Shown here: piece by piece, positions 22,863-34,367 of the stretch
Layout of the letters: each line of letters starts with the position of its first letter
Position numbering within the stretch: position 1 is the first letter of the stretch
From: Isoetes taiwanensis
Lineage: Eukaryota; Streptophyta; Lycopodiopsida; Isoetales; Isoetaceae
Direction: 5' to 3'
NCBI GenBank assembly: GCA_021234155.1
Contig: JAJEKV010000005.1
Coordinates: 4,716,952 to 4,780,951 of the forward strand
DNA: 64,000 nt
Program-made: the position numbers and the translations under genes
Notes under the pieces: model-generated
Databases searched by the model: none
Seen by the model: only the letters and a program-made list of their open reading frames with translations
Told to the model about the DNA's origin: nothing

Positions 22863-24089
22863 TGTTATATTTCTACATGACATATTGGACTCACGAGCAG
22901 ATGGAAGAAACAAGATATATTTAAGACTGTTGCAGTGAGCTTCTATGGTTGAGTTCATGGACGGATCATAAAGCAGCATAGAATATTGAATTATAGATCC
23001 CATGAGAAAGCGACAACATTCAGAATTAATGACAGGTATAATCCTGCAATTTCTCCTTGTGCATTCAAAGGGTCACAATTAGTAACCATCCTTTCATTTT
23101 TTATGGAGAGGGAATTTGCCAATGACATCAAGACCAAATGGATTGGGACTGTTTTAATGGAACAGAGGTAAGTTATAATGCTTTTCCATGTGTAGTTGGC
23201 ATTACTATTAATGAGATCTCTTGTGCTTATTTAGAATGATACAGTTGGATGCTTTTGAGCGCATTGCATGTTTTGTGGTATTACCTTCTTGTATCATTGT
23301 ACTGAGTTTTATAAAAATTATCACAATTACTTGCTTGTAGACTGAATATGGAGTGAGCTTGAGACTGCCTCTTCATTTGCAGATTTTTGGGGCCTACTAT
23401 AAGTTGCATTTTCATCCTTACTATCTACGGAGGCCTCCTGACTATCCCTGATATCAACATCATTTGATACAGAATTTAAACATCTCAAGTCCAAATACGT
23501 GCCTGCAATATTCAACAAGAGTTGAATCAAGGTTGTGGTTATGAAAATTTCCATTCTGATATTTCATTTGTACTCTGATATTTTTTATCTTTCTTTCATC
23601 TTAAGCATGATAAGGAAAAGTTCTATCTATTGTCTTTATCTGCTAGGAGCTCAAGGACCACACCAAACTTAAGAGTTTCTAGATTTTCCTTCATTGGGTA
23701 GTTTTCTGTAAACATGGAGCAATGCTTGCAATCCTCACTTTCTGAAGCAAAATAAGAAAGTATTTTAAGGAACGGTTGAGCAAGAGTAAAGCAAATAAAA
23801 TCAGAGAAAAAAAACATGAGTTGATACATCCTTTCCTTCCTCCGAACTTTATCCACAAAAGGTTTGAAACTCTCGTCGGACATCGATTGAATCATTGTCG
23901 ATGAATATGCATCTAGAGTCGCAACAGAGGAAGCCGCGCAAAAAAATGCGAAGGGCAATGACGGGGCAAAATACTTTAAAAAAGAGTCTTTAAAAAATCG
24001 TATAAAGGGTGCTTAAGGGGTGCTACCCCCACCTATTTGCTTTGACCCACCCATATGGCTCAACATCCATATCGATGTCACTCAACATC

Positions 24090-24960
24090 CATTTGACAAT
24101 TTATGAGAAGTTTACTGCCGCATACTACCAATTCTAAAGAATCACCTATTGAGGAGTCATACCTGCTACACGTGGGGAGCTTACTCCCATCTACTACCAT
24201 TTCCAAAAGTATTGCATATTTTGAAAACTTTCTATCCTTGGACTGCGCTTGCATACCTACTACCAATTCCAAAGCATTACACATGAGGAAAGCATCAGCC
24301 ATGTGGCCCAACATTCAATACTACCAATTCTAAATTTGGCTTTTTCTAAAGTTCCATAAACTTTTTACTTTTAGACTGAGGGGCTTACCCACGAGACTTT
24401 CTATTTTTGGACTGAGCTGCTTGCTCATGAGCATCTGAGCATGTAGAACATTCTATTTTGCCTCTTCGCAAATTTTCAACAAACTTTCTATTTTTAGCTG
24501 ACGTGCTTATCCATGAGTATCTAAAATATTCTAGAACTATCTAGAACATCCTATTTTGATTTTTTGCAAAGTTTCAAAAAAACATTCTATTTTTGGGCTG
24601 AGGTGCCTACCCATGAGCATCTGGAACATTCCAGAACATTCTATTTTGACTGTATGAGAAGTTTCAGAAAACATTCTATTCTTAGACTGAGGTGCTTATC
24701 TTGAGCATCTAGAAAATTCCAGAAGATTCTATTTTTGCTCCTTGCAAAGTTTCAAAAAAACTTTCCTTTTTTTTAGACTGAGGTGCTTACCCTGAGCATG
24801 TAGAGCATTCCAGAACATTCTCTTTTGGCTTCTTGTAAAGTTTCAAAAAAACTTTTTATTTTTAGATTGACGTGCTTATCCATTATCATCTAGATCATTT
24901 CAGAACATTCTAGAAGGTTCTAGAGCTATCTAGAAAATTTTAGAACATCCTAAAGCATTA
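24090..24960. repeat. Degenerate satellite array
   Basis: The first 240 bp hold three or so units around CTACTACCAATTCCAAAG. From about 24330 to 24950, six or seven diverged units of about 85-125 bp follow, each containing CTTTCTATTTTTAGACTGA, GGTGCTTACCCATGAGCATCT, and GAACATTCTATTTTG in that order. Divergence is high, so the array is old. No coding potential. Confidence 0.7.
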
Positions 24961-25009
24961 AATTGATCAGGCCTCACCCTTAACTATAGAACTTCCAATT
25001 ATTTCAACT

Positions 25010-25090
25010 AATCAATGCTAGGCCTAATGGTAAATATGGGGGGTTTGGGAGGCAATGGCCAGGGTTCAAATCCTTCACAAAATACAAAAG
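25010..25090 (+). mobile_element. tRNA-like SINE head candidate
   Basis: TAGGCCTAATGGT (A-box like, about 25019-25031) is followed about 35 bp later by GGTTCAAATCC (perfect B-box, about 25065-25075), the layout of a Pol III internal promoter in tRNA-derived SINEs. The 3' limit and target duplication were not found, so it may be a chance or decayed match. Confidence 0.35.
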
Positions 25091-25119
25091 GTTTTCAATA
25101 GGAGTTGAAAGAAGAAGGG

Positions 25120-25713
25120 CCGAGATTATGCCACGTGGCATTGCCTCTACCGTCGCTGGGGCGTGAAAGACGGACTCACTCACTCACGCACAGAGACAGA
25201 AGAAAGGCCGAGATCATGCCATGTGGTGCTGCTTCTGCTGTCGATGGGGCATGGAAGATGGACTCTCACTCACGGACACCCCGGGGGATTCACATAATGT
25301 AGGCCGTATATACCATGTGGGGTTTTTTTTAACATAAAGCGTACGAATAAGTACGGGAAGGGGTTCTTTAGACCTTAAAAAATCCAATCTCTAGTGATGT
25401 ATTTCATACGGAAAGCGGTTTTTTAGACCTTAAAAAAAGCGTATACGAAGGGGTTTTTTATGACCCCTTCCTCGCACATGGCGTATCCCTTATACACTAA
25501 GTGGTATCCCCGGACGGACACTAGACACTGTTTCACGTGGTGTTGCCTCTACCGTCAATGGGGCATGGAAGATGGACTCACGTACACTATTTTTTTTTAT
25601 CGGAAAAATAGACATGTTGCAAATGGGTTCATCAAAATTCTGGTGACGCATCCTTATTATATTAGATAGACACGTTGCAAATGGGTTCATCAAAATTCTA
25701 ATGACGCATTATA
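25120..25713. repeat. Short direct repeats in complex arrangement
   Basis: A unit of about 45 bp (GCCTCTACCGTCGCTGGGGC...GGACTCAC) occurs at about 25138, 25226 and 25539. Between copies, a GGGGTTCTTTAGACCTTAAAAAA/GGTTTTTTAGACC unit occurs three times (25350-25460). A 42-bp direct repeat, TTGCAAATGGGTTCATCAAA..., lies at about 25615 and 25674. No gene is supported. Confidence 0.6.
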
Positions 25714-27480
25714 AGTATTTAATGTTTGCCACCCGTTACAAACTTTAATATTTTTTGTCACGGGTGACAAATCTAAAATGTCGTGGCAAATAAATTGCGT
25801 TACAAATCAATACATTACAAACCTCCATTAGGGTGCATTCCTGGGCTGGTAACTGTGACACCTTTACTGGCACGGGAGAAGCGTTCCCATTTCGCACTTG
25901 GAGTTTGATTTTGCCGATATGGCACAGGCTTGGAACTCCAATTCAGATGGATTTGAAAGCGTCTGAATACCCTAAATCAGAACTGGATTTGTCCTGTAGC
26001 AAGATTTAGTTTGTCCTCTTCCTGATTTCATTTGTCCTCTTTCTAATTTTTGTCAGAACTGGTTAAAACATATCATAGATGCAATGAGAATGGTGGTCTC
26101 GGAAACCATTAGCTGGGACTTGATACGCACGACTTGAAATTGCCAGTGCTGGCCTAATGGGGATACACCCTTAGCCCTTGTAGTGAGGGATAAGACAATA
26201 TCAAATAGCTCTGTTGGATTTGGCACTTAACCGTGGAGGAGCTTTTGAATCCTTGTCTTGCTCTAATGCTTTACCAAAAATTGTGTCAATGCTTTATCAA
26301 AAATTGTGTCTTACAAGCAAAACTTTGTTGAGGATTGGCTCTCCCTCTCGAGCGATTTTGCGAGATCATAGCTGAAAAGGCTGAAAAACATCTAGTTTTT
26401 TAAGCTGAAATGTTAGTTTAAAGAAAAGAGTAGAATGCTTTCTAAGCATCGTACAGTTTCAAATTTGTGTCCTAACAAGAGAAGAAGGCAGTTATAAAGA
26501 AGTTTCAGTTTTGTTCATTGGGAGCTCTCACTGATCAGAGACAGAGGCACTAACGAACTGTTTAGAGAGGAGCACTATTCCTATTTTCTTGCAGTTTCTT
26601 CTTTTTATGTGCCCCTATTTTGCCTTGTTTCTACATCCATCTCTTTTTTGCTCTATTTAAGATAAAAAAAAATCCGTGCCCCTCATATATCTTCCACCTA
26701 GCCAAATTAAAAGCATTTTTCAAAACCAAGACATTCTGATCCTGATATCGATGCCAAGCTTGTCGATTTTGTGAACTGAACACAAATGAAATAGCAAAAT
26801 AGAAGAACAAATGACAAATTACAGGGAATAAGAGGTGGGTGCTAGCTCACATGGAAGCAGGAGAACGGATCCAGAGCCATTCCCTTTCTTATGCTCATTA
26901 ATCTGATGTATGAGTTGAATCTGACCCATTAATTTGGTGGGTGAATTGAATCGACGGCTTCTTGATGGAAGAAAAGCCGCTGGAACAAACAAAGAAAAGC
27001 AAGAACTTAATTTCAATTAAATCACCAAAGTACATATACATCTTTATCTATCTTCTAAATTAGCTTCTTGTCTCATGGAGCCGAAAAAATGGATGGACAT
27101 GATGCTCGGAGTTGCAAAATATTAATGTAGCGAACGCATGGGTAAGCTTTTCTGGGGGGACTGAAGCCCTGCTGCCCCGGGCTGAACTCCTGAACTCCGC
27201 AGCCGTTCACATGCTGATGATCTCTCGTGTGTGGAAATTTTTTTGTCCAGTGTGCTGAATTCACCGGGCTTGTTAAGCAGTGCCTCAGCTGGGCATAAAA
27301 TTCCGACTCAGCTCTCACGCTGTAAGCGGCGCGATGACCCGCCCAGTGCTATTTCAGCCCTAGAAAAAAACTTTGTCATGTGAACGACCCATAAAAGTTA
27401 CAAGAAGAAAATTGAAAGTTTGTTGCCATGGTTGTTTTTTCTGTGATTTTTTGTTTCTTCTGGTTTTCTTTTTTTGGTCT
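25714..27480. other. Intergenic, nothing recognised
   Basis: No gene supported on either strand. A GC-richer patch at 27070-27350 has no clear coding frame; it was considered as an RNA gene and not accepted. Confidence 0.45.
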
Positions 27481-27493
27481 TTTTTTGTTTTTA

Positions 27494-28350
27494 GAGCTCA
27501 GTGGCTGGCCAGATGGAACGTGCAGGAGCACAGGTGCATCCAAGTGCAAACGGAGGCATATCGTCGCAGCCTCAGACAGTACCTTGACGCATGCTTCCTC
27601 AGTAAGCTATGGGATGCCAGCACCCTTAAACAGGTCAAGATAACACATTATCAACGCCATATAAATCCCATGTTGGGGCGGGCCCACAATGCTACCTGCA
27701 CATTCATCTACCCATGAAAAAGCGCAGAACCATTGCCTCTATCCGCACAGGTGCACACCATCTTTGGATTGAGGCAGGGAGATGGGTTGGGGAGCTGTGT
27801 CAGGAGAGGCTTTGTCAAAGCTGCCAGGTTGGAGCTGTGGAAGACGAATGCCACACCCTTCAGAGTTGTCCAGCATATGATAACATTCGGATACGCTATG
27901 CTGAGCTGGTCCTCGCGACCAACCCCTGCATGAGATGCTGAGCATGAGCTCGGTACGGAGGTTGGGCTCATACATTGAAGAGATCATCTACATTCAAGAG
28001 ATCATGGATCACCGAGACCAGCTCGGTCCACGGGCACTTACTTGATACATGTACGTATTTCTGTCTATATTTGTATTTGTACAGTTTGACAGCAAACCTA
28101 TTCCTGTCACGGTTTTTCCCCCAAACAACCCTTTAGGGCGGGAGGGGGTTTTTTAATGTCCGATATTTGTATTTGTACAGTTTGATAGCAAACCTATTCC
28201 TGTCCCCCAAACAACCCATAGGGCAGGACGGGGTTTTTTAATCCGGACAGTAATACGTTTGCTGCGCCTCCTGTTTAGGTCCCATAGGCCAATTGGTTTC
28301 CATGAACGATAAAAATCCTATTTTATTCTATTTTATTCTATTCTATTCTT
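27494..28350 (+). mobile_element. 5'-truncated LINE: ORF2 C-terminus and pentanucleotide tail
   Basis: The frame reads QWLARWNVQEHRC, a Tyr/Arg-rich stretch (YRRSLRQYLDACFLSKLWDA), then after a frame change CQSCQVGAVEDECHTLQSCPAY. The last is the Cys-His zinc-binding end of LINE ORF2 (zf-RVT). The 3' UTR contains a 95-bp tandem duplication (about 28060-28250), a G/C-rich inverted stretch around CCCAAACAACCC...GGGGTTTTTTAAT, and the terminus GGTCCCATAGGCCAATTGG...ACGATAAAAATC. It ends in (TATTC/TATTT)n at about 28318-28350. Nearly the same terminus closes the LINE piece nested at 55.4 kb. Inactive by truncation and frameshift. Confidence 0.75.
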
Positions 28351-28434
28351 GTTTTGCATATATTGTTTGCTTGCATACAGTTGTCCATATGCAAACCATA
28401 GGAAATCACCATACCCAAGTACTGACCAACTAAA

Positions 28435-29172
28435 ACTGCTCAAACTGTTTCCGCCTGTTTTGGGTTGGATTCATCAATTTTCAAATAAAAATCTCCCCAA
28501 ATTTCACATAAACTTGGGGAGGTTTCCATCTGCCATGAAGAATTTCATGGGCACACTGGCAGATTTAATGATAGCAACCCAAAATAGGCAGAAACCGCTC
28601 AAACTGTTTCCGCCTGGGTTGGATTCCAAGACATGGAAACCTCTCAAATTTTCAAATAAAAATCTCCCCAATTTTCACATACCTTGGGGAGGTTTCCATC
28701 TCCCCCCGCGGCTATGACGGATCAGAATGCCATAGCCGGCAAATCTCGAGCGAAAATATTGTTGCTAGTTTCTATAGGAATTCGCTGCGAGACATTTGAA
28801 TTTGTTTTCCTCCATTGCAAGTCCTCAAACGTTTCTTCTCTGCTCTTTTCTATTTGAATTTCTGTTGTATCCTTATTCAATTGCAGGTTCTTATGCTCTG
28901 TTTTTGTGCATGTATCAGAGCACATATCTATCTATGTCGCCTGTGAGGACACTTTCTAGTAGCATGTCTTTGAAGCAGGAACATCAGCCTGAAATCCTAG
29001 AACAAAAGGACTACCTTGCTTCAATCAGATGACATTTTTGTTGCCTTAAATTTTTTGTTGCTTCAATCCTTCAGATGACAGAAACAGCCCCAATTTCCAC
29101 CACGGAAACCTCCCCAATTTTCACGGGAAGATGGGGAGGTTGCCGGGGAAAATGAGGGAGGTTTCCATGGGA
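28435..29172. repeat. Repeats of a CTCCCCAA/TTGGGGAG hairpin unit
   Basis: A unit of about 105 bp (AACTGTTTCCGCCTG, then CAAATAAAAATCTCCCCAA, TTGGGGAGGTTTCCATCT) occurs at 28435-28545 and 28598-28705. A related piece with GGAAACCTCCCCAATTTTCA and GGGGAGGTT lies at 29095-29172. Each can fold CTCCCCAA against TTGGGGAG. No ORF. It lies downstream of the methyltransferase gene, reading on the other strand. Confidence 0.6.
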
Positions 29173-29567
29173 GTGCAACTCAATTCAGGTGCCAATATAA
29201 ACATCGAACCAATACCACAGCGTTTCACCACAATCATGTGTACACTTCCATCTTGTAGTTTATAATTTTCAACATGTAAACAGTGGGATTACGGCAACAA
29301 CAAGTCAAAAGCATGGAAAACAAAAAGAATGTTGCAAGTCAACTACCATGATTTATGTTGAAAGCAGATCCAGTTCACAGTTGGTTAATTTGCAAAATTA
29401 AATTTGGTTAGTTCTTATAAAAAGAGTATGGATGGTGAATATCAGTCATCATATGCCCAGGTTTACCAAATCTCGGTTCAATACTGTTCCAATGCTGATG
29501 AAGCAGAATAGACAGACAAAACATTGGAGGACAAAAGATGCTCTTGATTGGCTTCCTCGTTTCAATT
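29173..29567. other. 3' flank of the methyltransferase gene
   Basis: AT-rich and without features of its own. It should contain the 3' UTR and polyadenylation region of the leftward gene that ends at 29568. Several AATAAA-like variants are possible on the minus strand but none stands out. Confidence 0.4.
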
Positions 29568-30908
29568 TCACAAAGACCCAACTCCAACATCTCTTACAGG
29601 TTTCTCCAATAAAGCTGAAAGATACACTTCCTTATTCCTGATACCATTCTGATCCATTTTCTTAGACTTTACCCATTTTATCTTCTTAAACCTTAGCTTT
29701 TCAATCATAGGCGCAAAAACAGAATCCAGTTTATCTTCCGTGGAGAAAAAGTGGTCTAACCAAAACACACCCCCAGGCCTAAGAACGCGATCAATATCAT
29801 AAAGAATGAACTCCAATGTTTCCTTAGGAATCCAGCCACTGAGCACATGCATTGAGTGCACAAGGTCAAGTGTATTATCAAAGAAAGGGAACCTGTGAGA
29901 AATTGTCAGGAAGAGAGGAACAACTCCTCTAAGAGCTATGAACTCATTAAAAGGACCATTGAGATTGAGTGTGGTAGTAATAATGGTAACATTGCGCTCC
30001 GCCATTCTGACAGCAAAGGAACCAGTTCCACCACCTATATCTAATCCAACTCTAATGGTTCCACTTTTCAAAGCCAAAATCTCATCGATAGTTAAAATAT
30101 CCGCTTCGCTGCGGGGTATAATCCATCTACTCTTCTCTGCCCCTGACAGCTCAAAGCAATCAGCACAATCTACAAACACTTTGCTTTCCCTTGCTCTTCT
30201 GTTTAGGCAATCAAAGCTTTTACATGTGTAGTGCGTCCATCTAACAGTGTCATCGGGTGGCTGAGACCACATGGACTGAGGCAAAGGAAGGGGGCTAGAG
30301 TATGAAGGAGAAAATCTGGCAAAGCATCTTCTTTTAGGCAGAGGTTCACATCCCCTGACCATGAGTGCTTGTCCAAGTTCCCAGTCATCAGGGCAGAGTG
30401 TGCCTACTGTATAGTTCATGTATCTGTCTAAAAGGTCTTTATGTAGAAAACATGCATGACCAACTGAAGAGATCATATGCTCTGCTCCATGTATAGGGTT
30501 TCTGCCTAAAGGCAATGGACGAACTTCTGTGTAGGCAGAAAACTCTTTGCTAACTAAGAGATTTCGTCCAACCCTGTTTCTGATCTTTGAAGAAGAAGAA
30601 GAGGAAGAGGAAGAGGAAGAGAAAGAAGAAGAAGAAACAATACGCTTTTGAGAGCCATGCATGTGTACCTCTGTCTGCAGAAGTTGAAGATGATGCTTGG
30701 TGTTACTGATCTCCTCCGTTACAGCCCTAATTTCTTTTAGTATGTGCGCAGGCATGCTAACATGCTCAGATCCTGTAAAAGAATCAAATGCTTGCTCTAC
30801 ACTGCGCGAAACTGATAGATTATACAGAGCTAGCATGTTTGTGCCTACCATTGTTGTCAGAAGCATGAGGTTCCATGTCCATGCCATGCTCCGTCCCGAA
30901 AATGCCAT
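29568..30908 (-). CDS. Membrane-anchored SAM-dependent methyltransferase (At1g29790-like)
   Basis: An intact single-exon frame of 446 residues. Residues about 10-30 are hydrophobic, giving a signal-anchor that suggests a type II Golgi or endomembrane protein. A coiled-coil-like linker follows, then a Ser tract (about 92-107) encoded by a GAA/GAG-rich minus-strand microsatellite. The conserved plant-specific region has Cys-rich motifs (CPDDW, GCEPLPKRRC, about 172-195). The class I methyltransferase fold then shows motif I GLDIGGGTGSFAV (288-300), DLVHSMHVL (348-356) and RVLRPGGVFWLDHF (374-387). This matches the plant family of probable methyltransferases related to At1g29790, distinct from the QUA2 group. 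The substrate is unknown; cell-wall polysaccharide is plausible by analogy only. The start was chosen at 30908 because it precedes the anchor directly. An ATG six codons further in would also give an anchor. Confidence 0.85.
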   Translation of the reverse strand: MAFSGRSMAWTWNLMLLTTMVGTNMLALYNLSVSRSVEQAFDSFTGSEHVSMPAHILKEIRAVTEEISNTKHHLQLLQTEVHMHGSQKRIVSSSSFSSSSSSSSSSSKIRNRVGRNLLVSKEFSAYTEVRPLPLGRNPIHGAEHMISSVGHACFLHKDLLDRYMNYTVGTLCPDDWELGQALMVRGCEPLPKRRCFARFSPSYSSPLPLPQSMWSQPPDDTVRWTHYTCKSFDCLNRRARESKVFVDCADCFELSGAEKSRWIIPRSEADILTIDEILALKSGTIRVGLDIGGGTGSFAVRMAERNVTIITTTLNLNGPFNEFIALRGVVPLFLTISHRFPFFDNTLDLVHSMHVLSGWIPKETLEFILYDIDRVLRPGGVFWLDHFFSTEDKLDSVFAPMIEKLRFKKIKWVKSKKMDQNGIRNKEVYLSALLEKPVRDVGVGSL

Positions 30909-31500
30909 GGTCTCTATGCTCAGCCTGGATCCAAATGAAATTTAACTTAGTTAGTACACGAGAATTTCTACAAATCTTTTGCATACTTATGGGGCTTGGC
31001 AAAGTCGAAGCATTAATGAGTTGGCATTACCGTTTCTGACAAATGGGTTGGCATTTTCAACGATGTGAAGAATATAAAATTCAGATATGGCTTACTCCTC
31101 AATCACGGCGGTCTTACCGGATTCTTTAATGCTACGCAATTGCTTTGCAAGACCTGCTTGATAAACGGTGCATCGACTCCCAGAAGCATGTTATATCATA
31201 AATATGTCTTAATGCATACCTTAAAGGAGACACTTATCTGGATTTCTCTGCTTGGCCACTCAAAGTCCGGCAGCAAGACTACGAACCCAACATGGACGAA
31301 ACCATTTTTTCTTGGACATAAAAGAATTGCTGGCGGCACAGAACGACTGCAACGTTGAAATTATTTTTTGAAAAATTGGCCATTGTGTTACATAGTTCGT
31401 CAAAGAACATTTTTGTCAAAATCCTATTACAATAACAATATCGTAATGACCATTAGGTTTAAATTACGCCATTATTACCCAAAAATTATAATGCGAAATA
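30909..31500. promoter_or_regulatory. 5' flank of the methyltransferase gene
   Basis: Upstream sequence for the leftward gene at 29568-30908. No convincing TATA box or core motif can be assigned by eye. Short frames on both strands have no recognisable motifs. Confidence 0.3.
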
Positions 31501-31519
31501 TTTGTGCAAATATTGGGGA

Positions 31520-31775
31520 GCGGCGCCGCTTTTCCTTCCCCTGTTCCAGCGCCCATGTTCGAGCGCCTTCCTTCCCCTGTTCCAGCGCCCAGGTTTTCCC
31601 TGTTTGCAGATCAAGTTTTCTGTTCGAGTTTCTGTTCGGGTTTCCTGTTCGAGTTTCTGTTCGAGTTTGCAGATCAAGTTTTCTATTCAAGTTTTCTGTT
31701 CGAGCTTTTCCTGTTCGACATGCAGATCAAGTTTTCTGTTCGAGTTTTCCCTGTTCGAGCGCCCATGCGACATCA
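31520..31775. repeat. TTCGAG/CTGTTCGAGTTT minisatellite
   Basis: A direct repeat of about 34 bp with CTTCCCCTGTTCCAGCGCCC (31535-31590) leads into about nine diverged copies of a 12-14 bp unit, CTGTTCGAGTTT, with a larger 40-50 bp period marked by GCAGATCAAGTTTTCT (31609-31760). The repeat keeps several frames open on both strands, so apparent ORFs here are by-products. Confidence 0.7.
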
Positions 31776-31952
31776 GATCTTCTTTTCAGTCTGCTTTTCA
31801 GTCCATGCGCCCATACAGAGCTCAATGCTGAGCTCAACACTGTTGTTTTTTACATGAATCAGGTGGGTTTTTGATGTTTTGCTTCCTTTGTAGAAGCTGG
31901 AGACCTGTAATAGCTAATCATCGTTGATTCAGGTACTTTCTAATGGAGCCCC

Positions 31953-32035
31953 TTTTTAACACAATGCAGCCGCTTCTTGATCTTGGAAGATCACATAAAT
32001 CAACCATTTTTTTGAAGATTTAACAAAGAAATCTC
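31953..32035. repeat. 83-bp host tandem unit 1, left of the LTR array
   Basis: This 83-bp unit starts TTTTTAACACAATGCAGCCG and ends AAAGAAATCTC. It is repeated after the LTR array at 48600-48681 with two substitutions. The first six bases of the second unit sit at 32036-32041, just before the LTR. The uninterrupted locus was therefore a tandem duplication, and the retrotransposon entered six bases into unit 2. Confidence 0.75.
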
Positions 32036-32041
32036 TTTTTA

Positions 32042-34367
32042 TGTGACGAGCCTGCCGAGTTGACCCTCCAGGCAACTCGGGATCTTGTCTAACTTAAGGC
32101 TAGGTTTGTGTACAAGTGAATTCAGGTGAAGAATTAAATCTTCCACTGCAATTAAAATCCAAGTCTAAGCTCAACAGACAACTTGGTTCATGCATTCAAC
32201 ATATTCATACGCTTAATATGTTATAATCTCGAGTTGAGCAAATCAAACAGCTCAATATTTACAATGTGTTGTCAATATACATGTACAATAGCACTGAGCA
32301 AATCAATAGAAACTGCTAGCTCTAGAACTCAAGCACGATTCCCGGCCACATTGCCACCATCAACTTGGCCGCCACCTTGCGGGTTCACTGCACATGCACT
32401 CACTGGGGTTAGTCCTCGTGACTAAGTGGGGATCCCATAGCTGCTGCTGCATACATGGAAACACTCGGGCATCTTGGGTAACATGAACATGAACAATTCC
32501 AAATATACAAGAGACTATGGTGCAGTGCTAGACAGTCAGGAGCAAAGAATACAAAGCCAAAGTACCAAAACAACATAACAAAGCTCCGGGACAATGGGAA
32601 GCTCAGCCCGGCCTACATGCGAGGCCACCGTTAGCGAGAAATGCCCGGCCACTCACATTAGAGCCCCGTTGGCGGAGTTGGTGGGGTGAACCTCATATGC
32701 GCATACCCTTCCCAAAACGTGCGCCCGGGCCGAGGACCTCTTACCATGGAGTCACACGAGGTTGGCGTACAACCTCACCGGGAAGCTACGCCCGCGGAGG
32801 GAGGCCACGCCCGGTGTCCTGAGCATAGATACAAAGAGCACAGATGACATGAGAATGCCGGAGCTACCCAGGCCACCGAACCTGGAAGCCCGACCCCGGA
32901 GGTTCCAAGTACATACATAATATCAAGAACAACAGTGGAACAATGCAAAAACTATAACATGTGCGTTCATTAGAGAATTTACTATAAATGTGCCTAGACC
33001 ATACTCTTAGCCCTTGTCGAGGTTGCCCATACAACCTAACCATGCCGGTAAGCTAGATCGATGATGAAAACCATCATGACAATTCACATGTCGATGTAAA
33101 GAGCTCAAACCGTCCCTATAAGGTCGATGCAGTACTCACTTCACCATATTATTTACTTAAGTTTCCTTAGATATGGTTTCAAGATTTTAATATTTAAGTT
33201 CCACTTTCGTAGCTAATTAATTTATCGAGACAAGTAATGCGAAGTCTTGTACTTCTGTGCTTACAACCTTAAAATCCACGTCGTCTTTTGACCACAACTG
33301 TCGGTAAGCCTTGTCCACTGATCCCAGGCTATGCCCCATCTCCAGGAACAAGCCTATACCATTACTCTAGATTCCTTTAATTTTATTAGAGTTTAAGTTT
33401 CATGATATGCATATATTAATTAAATTCACCGTTCATAGAATACAAATGCTTATTACTGTATCACTATTTGTCATTATTATTCCAGTTTAGCTCTTCAGGC
33501 TCCACTTTCCTCCATGGCTAACTCTTCTCTTAAACCAAGACATAACCCAATTCACCTAGCTTTCATATTTATATTATAATACATTAACCAAAAGAAAGCC
33601 AAAACCCAAAATAACAAACATTCAAGAAAATAAACAACACTTTTAGAAACATGCAACACAAGCAGAACAAACGGCTGGCTGGTCGGGTAATCCAAAGCCC
33701 CAATCTGGATCGAATCCTCCATAATCAAGTTCGAAATTGATAATAAACCCTTTCCTGGCAGACCCACAGCGGATTCAGGGTGATTTAAGGCAGTTCTGAG
33801 CAATTCCGAGCCATCCTTTGGCCCTTCTATCATCACCCAACAAGCATTTCCAGCTCCAAATTCAATCTAAAAACAGATGCTTCTATAATTTCGGCCCTTT
33901 AGCAGGCCAAATCGGCATGTTTCAGGTCGAATCAACATGTTTCCAGGTGCTTCCATCAAACTGGCTCTGGATGAGACGATTTTTTGTTGCAGGTGAAAAT
34001 TGTTGTTTGCAGGCTATGCTTTCGGAATTAGATCCATAATCTCTTACTTGCTCAGTGAGAAAACTTCTCAATCCACAAATTCTTAATATGCAAACCAATT
34101 CCTGGCAGCCTATGCAACCTTCAATTGAATCCTAAAAATTATAATTCAAACCCCACCTGGAAAGGAAGAACAATTTGACGCCGTCTATGCAAGCTCTTGC
34201 CTCCAGATAGCCTCCTCCGGCTCCTCTGCAACCCACTCTTGCAGAAGAAACCTCACGTACCACCAACAAAAGCCCTCTTCTACAATTTTTCTTTTTATAG
34301 TTTGCTTATGTAGATTATGTACAAATACTTGTACAATACGGGTCCTTAACTTCCCAGGACCATTACA
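32042..34367 (-). repeat. LTR 1
   Basis: 2326 bp. On the minus strand it runs from TGTAATGG (34367) to GTCACA (32042). Long AT-rich parts are nearly identical to the other LTRs, while a GC-richer part at 32420-32940 differs by many small patches. No protein-coding frame is shared by all copies, so ORFs inside it are not genes. Confidence 0.9.

Larger units (their letters stand above)
20630..24005. mobile_element. Candidate TIR transposon carrying host gene exons (Pack-type)
   Basis: The segment is bounded by AGGGTGCT at 20622-20629 and again at 24006-24013, an 8-bp direct repeat consistent with a target duplication. The ends are inverted: TTATAC at 20630 and GTATAA at 24005, followed inward by imperfectly matching GATT...ATTTTG...CCGTCAT on both sides. 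The same degenerate satellite lies outside both ends. Inside are exons of a disulfide isomerase and of UFD2 on the plus strand, and an unrecognised minus-strand frame (23958-23623) that could be another captured exon. No transposase is visible, so it would be non-autonomous. An 8-bp duplication suggests hAT or a close relative; a MULE cannot be excluded. The TIRs are weak, so the boundary call needs confirmation. Confidence 0.45.

Noticed and set aside
22986-23171. Further UFD2 exon at 23.0-23.2 kb
   Set aside because: The frame is open but does not resemble the continuation of UFD2, and no matching splice phase was found.
27200-27265. Box C/D snoRNA candidate (TGATGA followed by CTGA about 50 nt later)
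   Set aside because: The base before the C box is not a purine, the terminal stem is weak, and no guide region or cluster partner is visible.
31368-31874. Overlapping ORFs on both strands at 31.4-31.9 kb
   Set aside because: They exist because the TTCGAG minisatellite keeps several frames open. Composition is repetitive with no domain.
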